Position numbers and translations under genes: made by a program
Shown: in pieces, positions 12,579 to 25,464 of the stretch
Position numbering within the stretch: position 1 is the stretch's first letter
Layout: every line of letters begins with the position of its first letter
Origin: Tetragonia tetragonoides
Lineage: Eukaryota; Streptophyta; Magnoliopsida; Caryophyllales; Aizoaceae
Direction: 5' to 3'
DNA: 64,000 bases
Assembly (NCBI GenBank): GCA_038025085.1
Contig: CM076148.1
Coordinates: forward strand, 39,300,871 to 39,364,870
The notes under the pieces: generated by a model
The model's database searches: none
The model's input: only the letters and a program-made list of their open reading frames with translations
Told to the model about the DNA's origin: nothing

Positions 12579-14220
12579 TGTCAATTACTTAACCTGCAAA
12601 GAATCAAATACCTTGCCCTGGCTGAACAGGATGAAGGAACCATGTATTCAGGTGCTTAATTCTTTCAGGAGGGTTCCTCGGAGATAGCACGTCAGATTTC
12701 TTCCCTCGGAGGTAAATACTGTGTGGATGGGAGCCGCCGAGCAGATAATTCATTCTTCGCCCTCGATGTTCTTCCACAGGCCATACTGTTGTTTGTAAAT
12801 TAGTAGCATTGTGTAAATTATTGGGAGCAGTTGTCACAGAGCCGGATGAAATACGAAGCCCTCACGGTGCAGATGAAATAGGAGAACCAATAGATGATTC
12901 GAAGATGTGGAATTAAGCTTACATTTAAATGGTTAGGGGCTGATGTTACCCAACCTTACTCATTGTAAGATACTGTTGTACTGGAGCTCAGTTGTGCAGT
13001 TCCTTTAGAATTACTGTAGTTATATTTAATACACGCCAGTTTTGTGATCATTCTGAATTCTTGCTCATTGTCTGTTTATACATTCCAAGTACTACTATTT
13101 ATACATATTTTTTGACTTTCAGAAAACAAAAACGACAGTTTTGAAAAGCAATCAGATTAAAAATATTTGAATCATGGTCCATGGCCCCACCAATGGCCGT
13201 CGGCTCTGGTTGCGGACCTAACGTTCGATAACTGACAACAAGTTGACAAATTGAGCTGATGTAAGTGATGCAAAAGAGGGAGACAAAGCAGTTTGTCTGC
13301 GCGGGAGACACGCGTGTCATACTAATTTCTGAAATCCGTAATTGAATGTCAAAATATTTGGATAAAAGCTCGTATAATATAATTAGTTATCCAATTTATT
13401 TGTTGCTATGATGGTAATTGGACAACGGACAACGAGTATTTTCGCTTTTTTAATGATAATCGACAAAGAAATGTTTGATTGATCCTGTAATCAGCTAATC
13501 TCCATAAATTTTTTGAGTGATTTTGTGAGGTTCCCTCACACACAAAATTTTAATTAAAAAGTAGTAGGTGTGAGAATCCCATATTAAATACTCTAATCTT
13601 CTTGCAGAAAAAAAAAAAGAAATTCTAATTTTTCGTGTGAGTTGTCAATCTATAGGGTCAACTTATTATATTTTCCGATGGATAACAAGTATAAAAGTTC
13701 GCATTTTGACCGGAAAAAAAAAAAATAAAATTAAGCACAATCAAATCATTTAGAAAAATGAAAAACCATTAATAAACAGTTTATTTTTTGGTCTGAGACC
13801 GTCCGGTTGAATCCGGACCGAGCCGGGTGGGACAACAAGGGCGGCAAAACTCTCCCAACAAATATTTAACACTGCTGCATTTACAGGGTCTCGAACCCAA
13901 GATCTCTGCTTAAGCTAGAAGAGTCCCTCACCAATTCATCTAAATGCTTGTTGGTATAAACAACTTGAGATAAGGAACAAATCAACATAAACTATGAGAT
14001 ACTACTACATATTTTTATTTTTTTAGAATACTACTACTCCTACTACATATTTTGACACCTCTATTTGATTTATTTCCCAATTTACTTCCCATAAACTCTA
14101 ATACAGAAAAAAATCATGTTTCAGCAACCGAAAACGCGGTGGTGTAAACTGGTTTATTATTTAACGCTGTTGTCCGTCTGTCGTCTACGTAGATAAACAA
14201 CAACTTTACTATAACATCTC
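12579..14220. other. Apyrase 3' region and intergenic sequence
   Basis: The first few hundred bases after the stop at 12578 are probably 3' UTR, up to about 13,030 where ATTTAATA words occur; this is an inference. The rest is AT-rich with one SINE-like insertion (13785-13960). No other gene was seen. Confidence 0.45.
13785..13960 (-). mobile_element. tRNA-derived SINE-like element
   Basis: Read on the minus strand it has an A-box-like TTAGATGAATTGGTGAGGG and a B-box GGGTTCGAGACCC at tRNA-like spacing. A 3' body follows, ending GTCTCAGACC and an A-rich tail. It is not a tRNA gene because no acceptor stem pairs and the body continues well past tRNA length. Confidence 0.55.
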
Positions 14221-14670
14221 TCTCTCATTTTCTCTCTCTTCTCCTAAATTTGGTCTTCTCTCTTACAAACTTTCTCCATTTTCAGCAACGCGATTTCTCA
14301 GCATTTCCAGGTACCCTATTTTGTTTTCTCTCTCTGTCTTTAATTAATTCCTATCCAATATCCCTGCATTTCTTCTCTGTATTTCCCCTGTTTTCTCAGC
14401 ATCTCACATTCACCTTAATCCTCCGATCCGCTGTTCCTCTCAGCGTGATCCTGGATTTCTCCTTACCCCTCTCTCAATTTCATATAAATTCAATAATGTT
14501 GTGATTATTGCATTACCCTTTTGACCAATTATGAGATTTTATTGAGAATTGAGGATTGATTATGAGATTCTGTTGTGATTTTTGTAATTAGGGATTGTTG
14601 TGATTTCCCCAATTTTTGTGATTTTGTTGTTGTGGGGAAATAAATAGATAAAGGAGGGAGGGAGAGAGAT

Positions 14671-17600
14671 ATGGGGGAGCAGCATGTGGTGTTGTATATG
14701 GATAGGTTGGTGAAGCCAACAAATGTGGAAGAAGCTGAGGCTGTGGCAATGGGGTCGTTTTCCGAGGGGGCGTCGAGTTCGGGTTTGAAGGAGAAGAGGG
14801 AAATGGAGGAGGAGGAGGGAGGAGGTGAAGACGAGCCGCTAATTCAGGGGGCTGAGTGTCGGATTTGCCAGGAAGAGGATTCTGTTATGAACTTGGAGGT
14901 TCCTTGTGGTTGTAGTGGCAGCTTGAAGGTATGAATATTTGATGGCTTTTTTAATTGCATTTGTGTTCAATTCTGCTTATGTGGAAATGTGTGATAATTG
15001 ATAAAGTAATATGATTTGGTGAAATTTAGGAAACTAGGATGATGGGGTAGTTGGTATATGAGAAGTATGGGAATGTACTTCTTAGGAATTGTGAGGTTGA
15101 AGTTCAGGAAAAGGAAAAAGAAAAAGATGAAATCCTTGAAAAATGGTGAGAATTTCTTTTAGTGTGCTAGGTTAGAGAATAATGTCATGATAGTTTGTTA
15201 GCATCTGTGACAGGTTATTTACCATTTGTTAACTAGTTTAAAAGTCTCAGACTTTATTTAGGTTTGAGGAAGTAGCTTTAGTGAAAGCTGAAAGCATGGT
15301 AGATTAAATTTATGACAAATGTAGACATTGCATTAGTACATTGTGATTAGATGAGGTTTTATCAACGTAGAGACACTGTAAATGCGAGTCAGGTAAAGAT
15401 GTATTCAGGCGTTGCAGAAGTTTAGTCCTCAATCTCTTCAAACGTGTATGGGAATACATATAATGTAGTGGCTGGGTGCCTTGGAATAATATGTTTACAG
15501 ACCCACGTGTTCGGACTCGCTTTTTTGTCACTACATGATTGTCAGGGAATGAGTAAGTTGCTTGGGATGTCAAATGGAAACTGTCTTGTGATATATAAAT
15601 CAATTAGGGATTACTATTGTCTAGCGTTCAACTGTTTCATTGATCATGTATATCCTCACTGTCAAATTTGATATGGGTGATGTTGATTGTTTCACTTCAG
15701 TCATTAGCCTCAATTTTAATACTTCACCCAGAAATCAATCAACTTCTCCTGCTTTATATTGTGCAGTATGCGCACAGGAAATGTGTTCAACGCTGGTGCA
15801 ATGAGAAAGGGGACATTACATGTGAAATTTGTCACCAGGTATGTGAATGTACTCTGTTGCATTTACTATTTTTATCAGACATAGATGGGCGATTGACTGC
15901 ATGAAATCTTCTACAATATTTCTCATTGATATTGGTGCTAGCAAGTCATTGAAGATCTTTTCTGCAATGTTAAGTATTAAAGAACATATCTAAGGACTTA
16001 TATGACACAATTTCATTATCATGTCCTGTTCCTGTCTAGTGGCTACAGCCTACTTGAATCATATGACATTAGTCACACTCTTTTTATCTTCATCCCAATA
16101 AGCAGTCTATTTTCTTTAATAGTGGTAGTGGCGATTTCAAGTTTTCAAATTTTACATTAGTGGTTTGCTTACAAGTGTTCAATACACCTGATTGAAGTGT
16201 AAGAGCTTTCTGAAATCTAACTTCATCTTGATTATTGAGATTTATTTACCGCCATGCTATGCTCAGAATTTTTCCTGTAGTTTCAGGGTTAACCACCCTC
16301 CCCCCTCTCCCCCACCCAAAAGACAAAACGAAAACTTCTACAAAATGGGAAACTACTTCTGTTTCCATATCTATCTTGAGCTCTGGAACTAGTTTGATGC
16401 CTTGCAATATTTTGCTAGACCTTCAAGATAACTAGGTTTTATCAAATTTGCTTATCATTGTTTACGGTTTTCTTATCTTAATTTCACTTATATTTTTCTG
16501 TGTCTTTGCTAAATTTCAGATGGGGAGTGGGGAGGGGTTCTTTTGTATCTATTACAAAGTAGTTGTGTGCTCTGTTATTTGATTTGCCGAACTGGTTATT
16601 TATTTGTCTGATGGTGTTTTACTGACAAATTACAGTCTTACCAACCTGGTTACACTGCTCCTCCACCTCCACCTCGTCCAGACGATGCGGCTATTGATAT
16701 TGGGTGAGTGCAATGTACGCCTGGTTGTTTTGTTGTGGTCTCAAAATAAGTCTGAACACGCTGTATTATATGTTAATCGTCTTGATTTTGGATCGGAAAA
16801 AGGAGTTCAGTGCAATGGTTATTTCCCCCTAAATTTTGCTTGTTGGTTGTTGTATGCAGTGGAGGTTGGACAATATCTGGTACTCCTTTAGACTTGCATG
16901 ATCCTCGCCTTCTGGCGATTGCGGAGGCGGAGCGGCAGTTTTTGGAAGCAGAATATGATGACTATGCTGCTAGTAGCGCTAGTGGAGCTGCGTTTTGCCG
17001 TTCAGCCGCTTTAATTGTATGACCTAAAAACCAATGTGTAAATAAGAAAACATCAGATGCAGATGCAAAGAGAGAGAAATAAAAAACATAGATACTTGTC
17101 ACGCGAGGAGTGGTTTTGTGTGAATTAAGAGTACTAAGATTCTTTTCATCATCAAGTGAAATGTGGGAACCCTCTCAATATATTGACTTTTTTTTAATGG
17201 CAGTTGATGGCTCTTCTGCCTGAGGCATGCATGGACAGTTCCAGATGCTGATGGTGAAGATGATATGTCCGCTTTTTTCTCCGTAAGTAGGAACTAGATG
17301 GTTTACTCTATTTCTATATCACAACAATGACGCAATGCTACATTTGTAAAATGTTGCTCTTTCTTTCTCCCCTTTTGTTCAGTTGGTTTAGGTTGATGTT
17401 AACTGTTGCCATTTGCAGCTTTTCTTGCTAAGGGCTGCTGGATTTCTTTTGCCGTGTTACATTATGGCCTGGGCCATTAGTATCTTGCAGCGTAGAAGAC
17501 AACGACAGGTATGCATTGTGTTCCCTCTTTTTTCACCTGATATTCATGTACCATTGCCCTTTTTGTCTATAACACCAATATGCTTATGTATAGTTGAGTG

Positions 17601-18056
17601 TTCACTATGCAGTCACTGGTTGCTAGTTCTATGCTTGGAGTGTTATTTCTACTTTCTAGCTTCATGAATGGCATTTTGGTTGCTATTGAAACATCAAGCT
17701 CTTCCTACATTAAGCAAGTTACTGATCAACATTTATAGATTGCTAACCGTTTAGCTCACAACTTGACTGATATACACTAGACATGATTAACGTCAGCAGG
17801 AATGTCATAATTTTTTATCAACTGCATGACAGATTATTACTAGACCATAAAACTATGTTTCCATAGAGCAGTTGATAGTTTTATATTTACTAGGCAATTT
17901 CAATGCTCGTCTCCCTCACCAACTCTAATCTTGTAGGAAGCCGCAGCATTGGCAGCAACCCAAGTTGCCTTTGTGCTCCAATCAGGGCAGCGCAGGGGCT
18001 TGCAGTTTACTATAGCTCCCCGTCCTCCCATGACTGTAGCCCATGAAACTGTTTAA
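14671..18056 (+). CDS. RINGv (RING-CH) membrane E3 ubiquitin ligase, seven exons, frameshift in exon 5
   Basis: Exons: 14671-14928, 15767-15838, 16636-16703, 16860-17016, 17204-17282, 17419-17508, 17937-18056. The RINGv zinc finger (about residues 62-110) starts CRICQEED, continues VPCGCSGSLK and is completed across the first intron by YAHRKCVQRWC and CEICHQ, the C4HC3 pattern. A proline-rich PPPPPRP stretch follows, then a GGWTISGTPLDLHDP-type motif and two hydrophobic segments (AALILMALL and LFLLRAAGFLLP). Such ligases ubiquitinate membrane-associated targets. Exon 5 is 79 bases, but the phases of its neighbours require a multiple of three. After LMALLP the frame runs into a TGA, whereas the +1 frame reads RHAWTVPDADG as expected. 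So there is one extra or two missing bases near 17216-17222: either a real truncation of the second membrane segment or a sequence error. A leader intron from about 14309 to 14646 is likely. Confidence 0.85.
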
Positions 18057-18352
18057 TACTCCATTTCATCCAGACCTGCAATCCTTGGTGAGAAAGTGGA
18101 ATCTACAGCAGCTACTTACCATTCTCTGATTTTTTATGTTACCAGGTTTTAACTTTTTTGTGTACTTATATGTGATCATCTGTTAGTGTGAAATGTCCAG
18201 AAGCCCATTATTTTGTTACCTTTTGAGTTTACCCTGCTATATGCTGTATATAAAGGTCTTATTTTAAGTTGCTCAAAATTTTGGCCATTTTTCATGGTTT
18301 GATTCCTTGTCTTGGTGTTTTCCCTCTTGCATATTTGTTAAGTTTTAGTTGC

Positions 18353-18437
18353 AGGCCGCCTCAAGGTGAAGCCCCCTCTATAGCCAAGCATGACGTCATG
18401 CTTGTTTGAAACGTCTTACCTTAAGGCCGCCTCAGAC
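18353..18437. mobile_element. Short foldback element
   Basis: Inverted arms AGGCCGCCTCAAGG and CCTTAAGGCCGCCTCA flank a palindromic centre AAGCATGACGTCATGCTT. The same arrangement (GAGGCAGCCTCA arms, a CATGACGTTATG centre) occurs at 25843-25950, so the two are probably one short MITE family. Confidence 0.5.
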
Positions 18438-18465
18438 GAATATTTGTGATACTACAATAGTTAGG

Positions 18466-18553
18466 AGCATCGACCCGCAACTATAAGGTTAAAATTCAAT
18501 TCCTATTAGCCTCTGTTCCTCCAAACTCAAAAAAAAAAAAAAAAAAAAAAAAG
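18466..18553 (+). mobile_element. Possible SINE with poly(A) tail
   Basis: An 88-base stretch containing GGTTAAAATTCAATTCC, a degenerate B-box-like word, ends in a run of about 24 A. The tail supports retroposition; family membership is uncertain. Confidence 0.35.
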
Positions 18554-19010
18554 ACAAGTGGATGAATTTGATAGACACAGAAAAATTAGTGCAATTTTAT
18601 AACTGGAGAGTTCCCCAATGTATCTCTGTTACCTTCGAAAGGATGATTAATCGAATGGATAAAGCTGGCAAAGAATATATTCTACCTCAGTGAGGATGGA
18701 TGGATCATCAACCTTTGCAAAAGCTGGGTAACATTCTCTTCGTACGATCACATCCCACAATTGGGGTGACATCCTCTTTGTACGGCTACACTACATCCCA
18801 TCCCACTACACTCTATTCTCTTCTTGTAATCTCAATATAATGCAAATGGTGATTTAGTTATTATATTGGCAACATCTGGATCAAAAACAACTGTCAGTTG
18901 TCCACTGATAAAGTTCTTGGGTTCATACCAAAACTTCGAGTTTGAAATCCAAGTTGTTGATTTTGAACTTCCTTAAAATTCTGAAAAAACAAAGCATCAA
19001 ACAAGTTTTA

Positions 19011-19110
19011 TCAAAAACTCGCTTATGAAGCGGTCTCATGTATGAGATATCACCTTTTTGTTTACAGGTATCACGCCTCATGCATAAGACCGTTTCATAT
19101 GGTTTTTACG
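19011..19110. mobile_element. Foldback MITE with AAAAACTCG / GGTTTTTACG ends
   Basis: The left arm AAAAACTCGCTTATGAAGCG pairs imperfectly with the right arm around CCGTTTCATATGGTTTTT, giving a hairpin of about 100 bases. The 25843-25950 element begins with the same AAAAACTCG. Confidence 0.45.
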
Positions 19111-20660
19111 AAGTTCAAATATGAAGTGATTTACCTTAATTGTCATATAAATTCATGAGAAACAACAAAGATAGAATACATACTGATAAAAGGCGGCTGG
19201 CAAATGAATATCTTTCGATTCAAACTAAAGAGGCAAAAAGTATCACCTTTAAGAATTAAGACCAACCTTGAGAATCTATAAAGATAAAGCCACAATCAAA
19301 AATTTAATTTTCTTAACCAAAATTTTAATCTGTCTGAGCAAGTGCAGAGGATGAGGGATAGCACCTATCCCAAGATTCTACCAACTTTAACTAAAGCCAA
19401 AAGGGTATATGTAATAGGGTACTCACTACTGAGATTTACGCCTTAGATTAGTATGCAAAGTTGCAAACCCTGTACCAAAGATCTCACAAAAGGACCCCAT
19501 CCATCTTAGCAATGTAATAATTTCCTTCTTTAGCAACATCCAAAGCCGATTGCTTAATTGTGAGGTTACCTATTCGAATTAAGAGAGAAAGCAAATACCA
19601 TTTTACCTCCCACCTTTCAATTTCGCGTCACAGTACAATCAACTCTTAGGCATTCGATTCTTGATGTAACTTGGCACCATATACCAGCTGAATTGTAACT
19701 CTCAGGATAGCATCTTTTTCCGGTACGAATGTGACATTAATATCAACTGGTTGTCAATTTGTTGATTCACCGGGAACTGAGTGTATGAGCTTCGACTCAT
19801 ACAATCACCGGCTTTTTAACCATTGGATCCAATAACAAAGATGAAACTTAACTACTTAAGTATCAGATCCAATGGCCAATAAGTTGGTGGTAGTATGAGG
19901 TTAAATTCACAACATTGTTTCCCTTGTCAGCTCCATCTTCCACCTTCAGGAGCAAACTTTCTTCTCACTGAATGAAAATCAGTAAGCAGAATTTAGTACC
20001 ACATCAAGGACACAAGGACACTTACGCCTTAACAAAATAATTCACAATTTTGGCAAAAGCTCCAGAAATCAATCAATATTGTCACAAAAATTGCTATGCA
20101 TAGAGAGTAGATGTGGTAAAATCCTAAGGTGGTGGCTGCGAAAAATGGCTGGGTCGCAAACAGTTCCCTTAGTTAAAAAAGACCACCCCACCCAAATAAT
20201 ATTTTGCATGCTTGAGTGCTCCAATCTTAAAGTAAGTGTTGAAGACTACATGGAATGGAATGATCAAAATCAATATAACAAAGCATCCATCTGCCAATGC
20301 CCCTCTTTTTCACTTTGATGGTGAGATAAAGAAAAGCAGAGAATCAGCACATCATAACAACATCTCAGCAAGGGTTTTATGACTTGGACTATGACCAGTC
20401 TCCCTTTCATTTTACGGCACAATAGAATATCTTCACCTCATTTTCATAAAGCATCAGAAGTTATGCTTTAGAATGTTCCTAGTAGCATGTGGAATAGTAA
20501 TCATGGTTTAAAACAAAGAAAACTTCTCTTCATGGATAAATGAGATTTTAATATGCATGAAAGGGAAAAAAAAACCAAGAAAAAGAAAAAGAGAGAGAGG
20601 GAAGTGGGTCTGTGAAACAATTTAATGAAGAATGTATAGCTAGAAAACAGAAAGAAAGAC

Positions 20661-20770
20661 AGTCCCCTCAGGGCCACTGGAGGTTTTCCTAGTCATTAAC
20701 TTCAAGGCCCATGGGATTAGTCAAGCAAAGCTTGGATACCCATGTTATCTAAAAAAAATTAAAAAAAAAA
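20661..20770 (+). mobile_element. SINE-like repeat, family 1, 5'-truncated copy
   Basis: Matches the 3' part of the copies at 7891-7995 and 10462-10607 in the opposite orientation. It ends GGATACCCATGTTATCT followed by an A-rich tail, which fixes the direction of retroposition. It lacks the A-box part. Confidence 0.55.
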
Positions 20771-21729
20771 GGAAACAGAAAGAAAGACCAAGAAAAGCAT
20801 AAAGAAACACATTTAGCACAAGAAACCAGGGGCCTTCGTATATTTGCTGCATAGAGAAAAGAGCTTGGAATTCAAAAGTGAGGAAGAGGAGATCTTAGTG
20901 GCATAAAGCAGAAGTTTGGGTGTTTTTTTAGGGGGCTGTTACATTCCCAATCTTTTTTCTTACCAATTTATTCTTTACATGCCAGGGCCACTGTAGCTAA
21001 TTTAGTAATGCTGTATGGCTCATGGCATGTCTGCTCAGTCACTTAAGCTTAAAAATTACCTTTTCTTAACAACAAAGGAATGACAAAGTGACCAAAGTAA
21101 CCCTCTGCATTACAAATCACAAAACAGAAAAAAGAAGCATGAGCTAAGACACCAAATACAAAAACCTTCTAACAAAAAATAAAGAAGATTGCATATTAGA
21201 TCTTCAAAGTACAATCACAATGATGATTGTATGACTGATTGGGCCAATAACGACCAATGACTCAGAAGCAATACATAATGCTATAGATTAAATACACGTC
21301 AGCTCGGGCAGATGACATGGCAAGAAGGCAGGGGGACACCAAGGAACTTTATGTTTGGTCACCAACACACAAAAAAGCTAAGACAAATGATAGGGATGTA
21401 AGGATACAGATGAAAAAGATACTTGGCTTCCCTAGGATGTTGTTCCAATCCCTTTATTCATGCTATTCAGATTCTTCTATAACAGCCTTAATTTTGCATA
21501 TATTACAGTCCTCCAATTTCCGGGTGAATCTAAAACTTCTTCTGGCTGTTCTGGGTCCCTCTGCTTTATGCTTTAAAGCACCCTGTAATTCTGGGATATT
21601 ACTGGCTTGTTTCTACAGGAATGGTTCACAAGAATAGAAGGATTACAATCCCTGCCTTTGCTTATTCTCTCATTACTCTAGAGCAGTAATAGGATCCTCC
21701 TATTCTTGTTTCTAATTTGCGGGTTTTGC

Positions 21730-22026
21730 ATGAGAAATATGGTTCTTAGTACTCATAAAACATTCATCCTTCTATTCTGTATAGGTCTATTAGCAATAAA
21801 ACCTTGTAAAGTTTGCAGTCTACGACGGGCAAATATGGCCCTTGCACAAGACAACAAACAGGAGGAACAACAGCTGTTGCCAAGCAATCGTGTTCTGCAA
21901 GCAGTCTCCAAACAAGACCTGAACACTAACAGAAAATCACCACCCAGAAACAAGAAATTTGATCCCAACAAATCAAGCAAAAGAAGAGTTCGAAGAGGTT
22001 CTGATCCCATCCACAATAGGTGTTGA
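21730..22026 (+). CDS. CLE45: CLE45-like secreted peptide precursor
   Basis: A single-exon frame of 98 residues from ATG 21730 (a second ATG at 21739 fits CLE45 length equally well). It starts with a hydrophobic signal peptide containing TFILLFCIGLLAI, continues through a variable polar region, and ends SKRRVRRGSDPIHNRC. The segment RRVRRGSDPIHN (about residues 85-96) is, from memory, identical to the 12-residue CLE motif of Arabidopsis CLE45, with the FDPNKSSK context similar as well. CLE45 is processed to a 12-residue ligand perceived by BAM-type receptor kinases and restrains protophloem differentiation in the root; that is family knowledge. Expression and processing are not shown by this sequence. 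The minus-strand frame at 21753-22034 is its antisense shadow. Confidence 0.88.
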   Translation: MRNMVLSTHKTFILLFCIGLLAIKPCKVCSLRRANMALAQDNKQEEQQLLPSNRVLQAVSKQDLNTNRKSPPRNKKFDPNKSSKRRVRRGSDPIHNRC

Positions 22027-25000
22027 CAGATCATTTAACTTGTTTCTTCAACTACCACAGGAAGTGAGGCCACATGGATCGTTAGAAGTTGAAGCAAAGT
22101 GGAGATAACTTGAAGATCTTTTGGTGAGTAACACTTCGATGAGTTATATGTGGCTTGATTGGTGGTTTTTGGAATGTGCTTTGAAGAAAATGTGTATAGT
22201 TGAAGCCGGTGAAAGATGATCACTGCATGCAGGAAGTGAGGTGATGATATCTCTTTGTTTGACAATTGATATCATATATAACCAAGAAGTGAATACATCC
22301 ATGAAGTTTTCCGGCTCTCAGAAAAGAAAATATAGAGTGCTTTTCATACATTTTGATTCTTTTTCTTTTGAAGGTTCAAATCTGCTTGCATCAGAAAGAG
22401 TTTCCTTTTTCTTTTTTGAAATTCTTTTCTAAATCCTGCAATTTGAACATTGTTTTGTTCCCTACAACTCTGGGTTGAAAGACAAATTAAATTTATGTTC
22501 TTCAATGTGCAAAGATGTGAGCAAACATTATCCATTATCCTAGACTCTTAATAGTTAATACACTTGCAATGAATTTTGGGCAAGTGCTGTTTTGCCCTCC
22601 TCTTCTGCTGTTGTTTTCTCCCCCTTCCTCAGTTTTTTCTTTTTAGACTATTTTTGAGGGAGGTGGAGGATAGGAATTATTAAACAACCAACCTTTTGCA
22701 TGGAGAATCAATGCAACATGTTAGATAAAAGAGTGATGTTAACATGAGTGGAGTAGCACAGCACTTAGACAAACTTTGCATCTTTTCTGAAGATTGGTGC
22801 AGCAAAATGCTCGAAGCATCTTTGATATGATTTCAGCTGAAATGACACTTTTACTACAACAGAGTATCGAACAGACTAACACTAACTTCTCTGTCAGCCT
22901 ATTCCATTTACCGGTAGGAATAACCTCTCACTTCAAGTGTCATTTTCTCATCTCAAAAACCCTTGTTAGGACCATATAGGCACATGGCACATCCATTAGA
23001 TACCCCATTTTATTCACAATAGTGACTCTGATGCCTTGAATACTTCCACAAGGGTAACAATTTGATACAAAGGACATAACCACCAAGGAGGTATGAGTAA
23101 GCTCACACAGAAATCCAGCATCATTACAAAGCATCCAATTATAAACCATATGTAATATATAGGACACAGTATGGCGAGGAGCTCTAGTGATAAGATCATC
23201 AAAGACTGTTTGAATGAAAGCATTGGATGGAAAGAAAAGATTTTGCACATCTTCCAATAACCAGGAAAGTGTCAGTAAACTAGCTTGTAATGATTAGGTG
23301 GGACAACAGGACAAGGTTGTGGCGAATTGAAGTAGAGGTATAAATGTAACTCTTTAAAGTATATGATAATCTTTGAGAATCCCAAAGTGTATCTACATAA
23401 AGTAAGATACTGGAAATGGGGCAACGACATGGATAGACAGAGCAGTAATCGTAGGAAAAGCGTAGAAAAACTCTATTGCACACCAACTACAAATGGTTAG
23501 ATCTATCATATCATTAGCATTGCTGAGTTACACATCTATGAAAAAGTAAGCTGGAAGATGCACTAGGGTCTTTTGTTGGGAGAGTGGTAGCCTAAAAGCA
23601 TTTCCCACAGGCTACAGAAAATATCAACCTAACTTAGCTAGTAAGGTCTTTGGGGTTTGGTACTGAACCTGGGTTCGAAATTCTTCTGCATCAGCCTTTG
23701 TGCCTCCTGCAGTAGCAGTCCTACACAGGAAAACTAATATCTGATTTACTCGGACATATTGAGAATGACTTCTCTGTTTTCGCTAAATTGTTAATATATA
23801 CCTTGTGGGTTTGTGTGGGTTGATTTCTACTTTAAAATGAGCTGGAATATTGATCCATGAATTACATGGTAGTATCAAAAACAACCAATCAAGCTCCGTG
23901 ATCCTCTTCATGGTGCTAATCTTGTTCACTTCTATTTAAAAAGTATATAAATGCTAACATATTGCATCAAACTCAGGGTATAATTAGTCATCACTTTCAA
24001 TCTAGCTACCCTACGTCTTTTTAGCAGTTTGTTCATTTATATGCGAGTAGGAGCAAAGAGGGGAAAGAAGAAAGGAGAACCCCTTCCATGGCGGGAAGAG
24101 GGGTGGGGGGGGGGGGGAATGGGCTTATGGTTTCTTTTCAGGAACAATAGGGATAAGCCGATAACAAGTGTAGGATCCTGCTTAGCTAATCAGGACTCAT
24201 TTTTCTGGTTTCGACAGAAATAATCAAATTGCAGAGTCAAAAGTTAAGTAGATGTAGGATAAATTCGGTTGAGTTTCCTAACAGAAAATAGACGCATGTT
24301 TTGGAAACCAAGTCCTTAGGGTGACCCTAGAATGAAAAGGTATCAACTTGCCAACTTTCCTTTCCTTCCCAACTTGAAGGTCTAAAGTCAATTTTTCTTT
24401 CCTCAATGTAATAGTCCATTGAACAATTGAGACTGACGTTCCCATTAGCACTTCTAAGTTTTATCTGTATGGTCTAGCCTGGCCAACCTTAAGAAGCATC
24501 ATAGTTCAACTTTAGACCTTCACTTGGGAAAGATGGAGTACCAAACAAATAAGAGTTGTAAGTGAATCGAGGCGTTTGATTAAACCCAATAGAGTCAAAA
24601 ACTGGAAAACTGTGACTATTCCGGTTGTACCGGAAACTATACACTAGTACACTAAACTCTCTAATTCCTAACCTCAATGACCAACCATCACATAACTTAG
24701 CAAGTAAAGTATCAACTTCTTATCACTTCAAAAAGAACAGAAACTAAGTTTTGACCCACTAGTGTCAGTTATATGATCCTTTGCTGTGCAGCCATTGTCA
24801 AGATATTCATGCACAAAACTCCAATGACTTCCACACTTATTGTCGTCTAGCCATCAGTGAACACAAGAAAGAGACCAACAAAGAGAAAACAAGAGAGAAT
24901 CACTGCAACAATTGGATTTTGACTTCCATAAAAAATAAAAAAGAATATTTCAACTCCCACAAAACAATGGTCCAAGGGAATATTTCACTTTCACATCATA

Positions 25001-25464
25001 CATTATACTATCAGAACTCACAAATTCAACACCAAAGATGGAGGACCCAAGTAATAAAAGAACAAAAAGAGAGGGAAATAAACCCCCAAAAAAAATTAAT
25101 TGTTATATTAAAAAAAAAGGCCAACAAGCCAGCAACTTTGCAATAACATTAACAACAGGGAAAGCCCATAATCAAATAACAAAATAATTGTAACAAAAAT
25201 ACATGGTAGAGGGAAGAAACAGCATAATAATTCTGGAATTAGAGAGTTGCAAGCAAATTAAGGAAAAACATCAAATACCCATAAATTCCCGGTTTTCCAT
25301 ACAAGCATCATCTTAGTAAACATTAAAATTTCATCATCAACAAAATAATTACCCATGTTCTAAATTTACAACTTGCATGAGCTCAACATAGCATACATCA
25401 GGGGAAAATTCTAGAAAAATAACGATTAGAAAGGTAAAGAAATTAAAAATAGAAACTTGTGTAC
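22027..25464. other. Intergenic, no supported gene
   Basis: AT-rich sequence with many short frames on both strands (for example 22940-23257 minus, 24781-25146 plus), none with a recognisable family or plausible splice context. A SINE-like B-box word GGGTTCGAAATTC occurs near 23673. A run of 13 G lies near 24105-24117. Confidence 0.4.

Larger units (their letters stand above)
18057..21729. other. Intergenic region between the RINGv and CLE genes
   Basis: The first 250-300 bases are probably 3' UTR. The region then holds a foldback element (18353-18437), a stretch ending in a 24-base A run (18466-18553), a second foldback (19011-19110) and a SINE fragment (20661-20770). No convincing coding exon was found on either strand. 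Confidence 0.45.

Noticed and set aside
22940..23257. 105-codon minus-strand frame
   Set aside because: No recognisable domain, no splice or start context, and AT-rich surroundings; most likely chance.
24781..25146. 121-codon plus-strand frame
   Set aside because: A-rich, Lys/Asn/Gln-biased translation typical of random AT-rich sequence.
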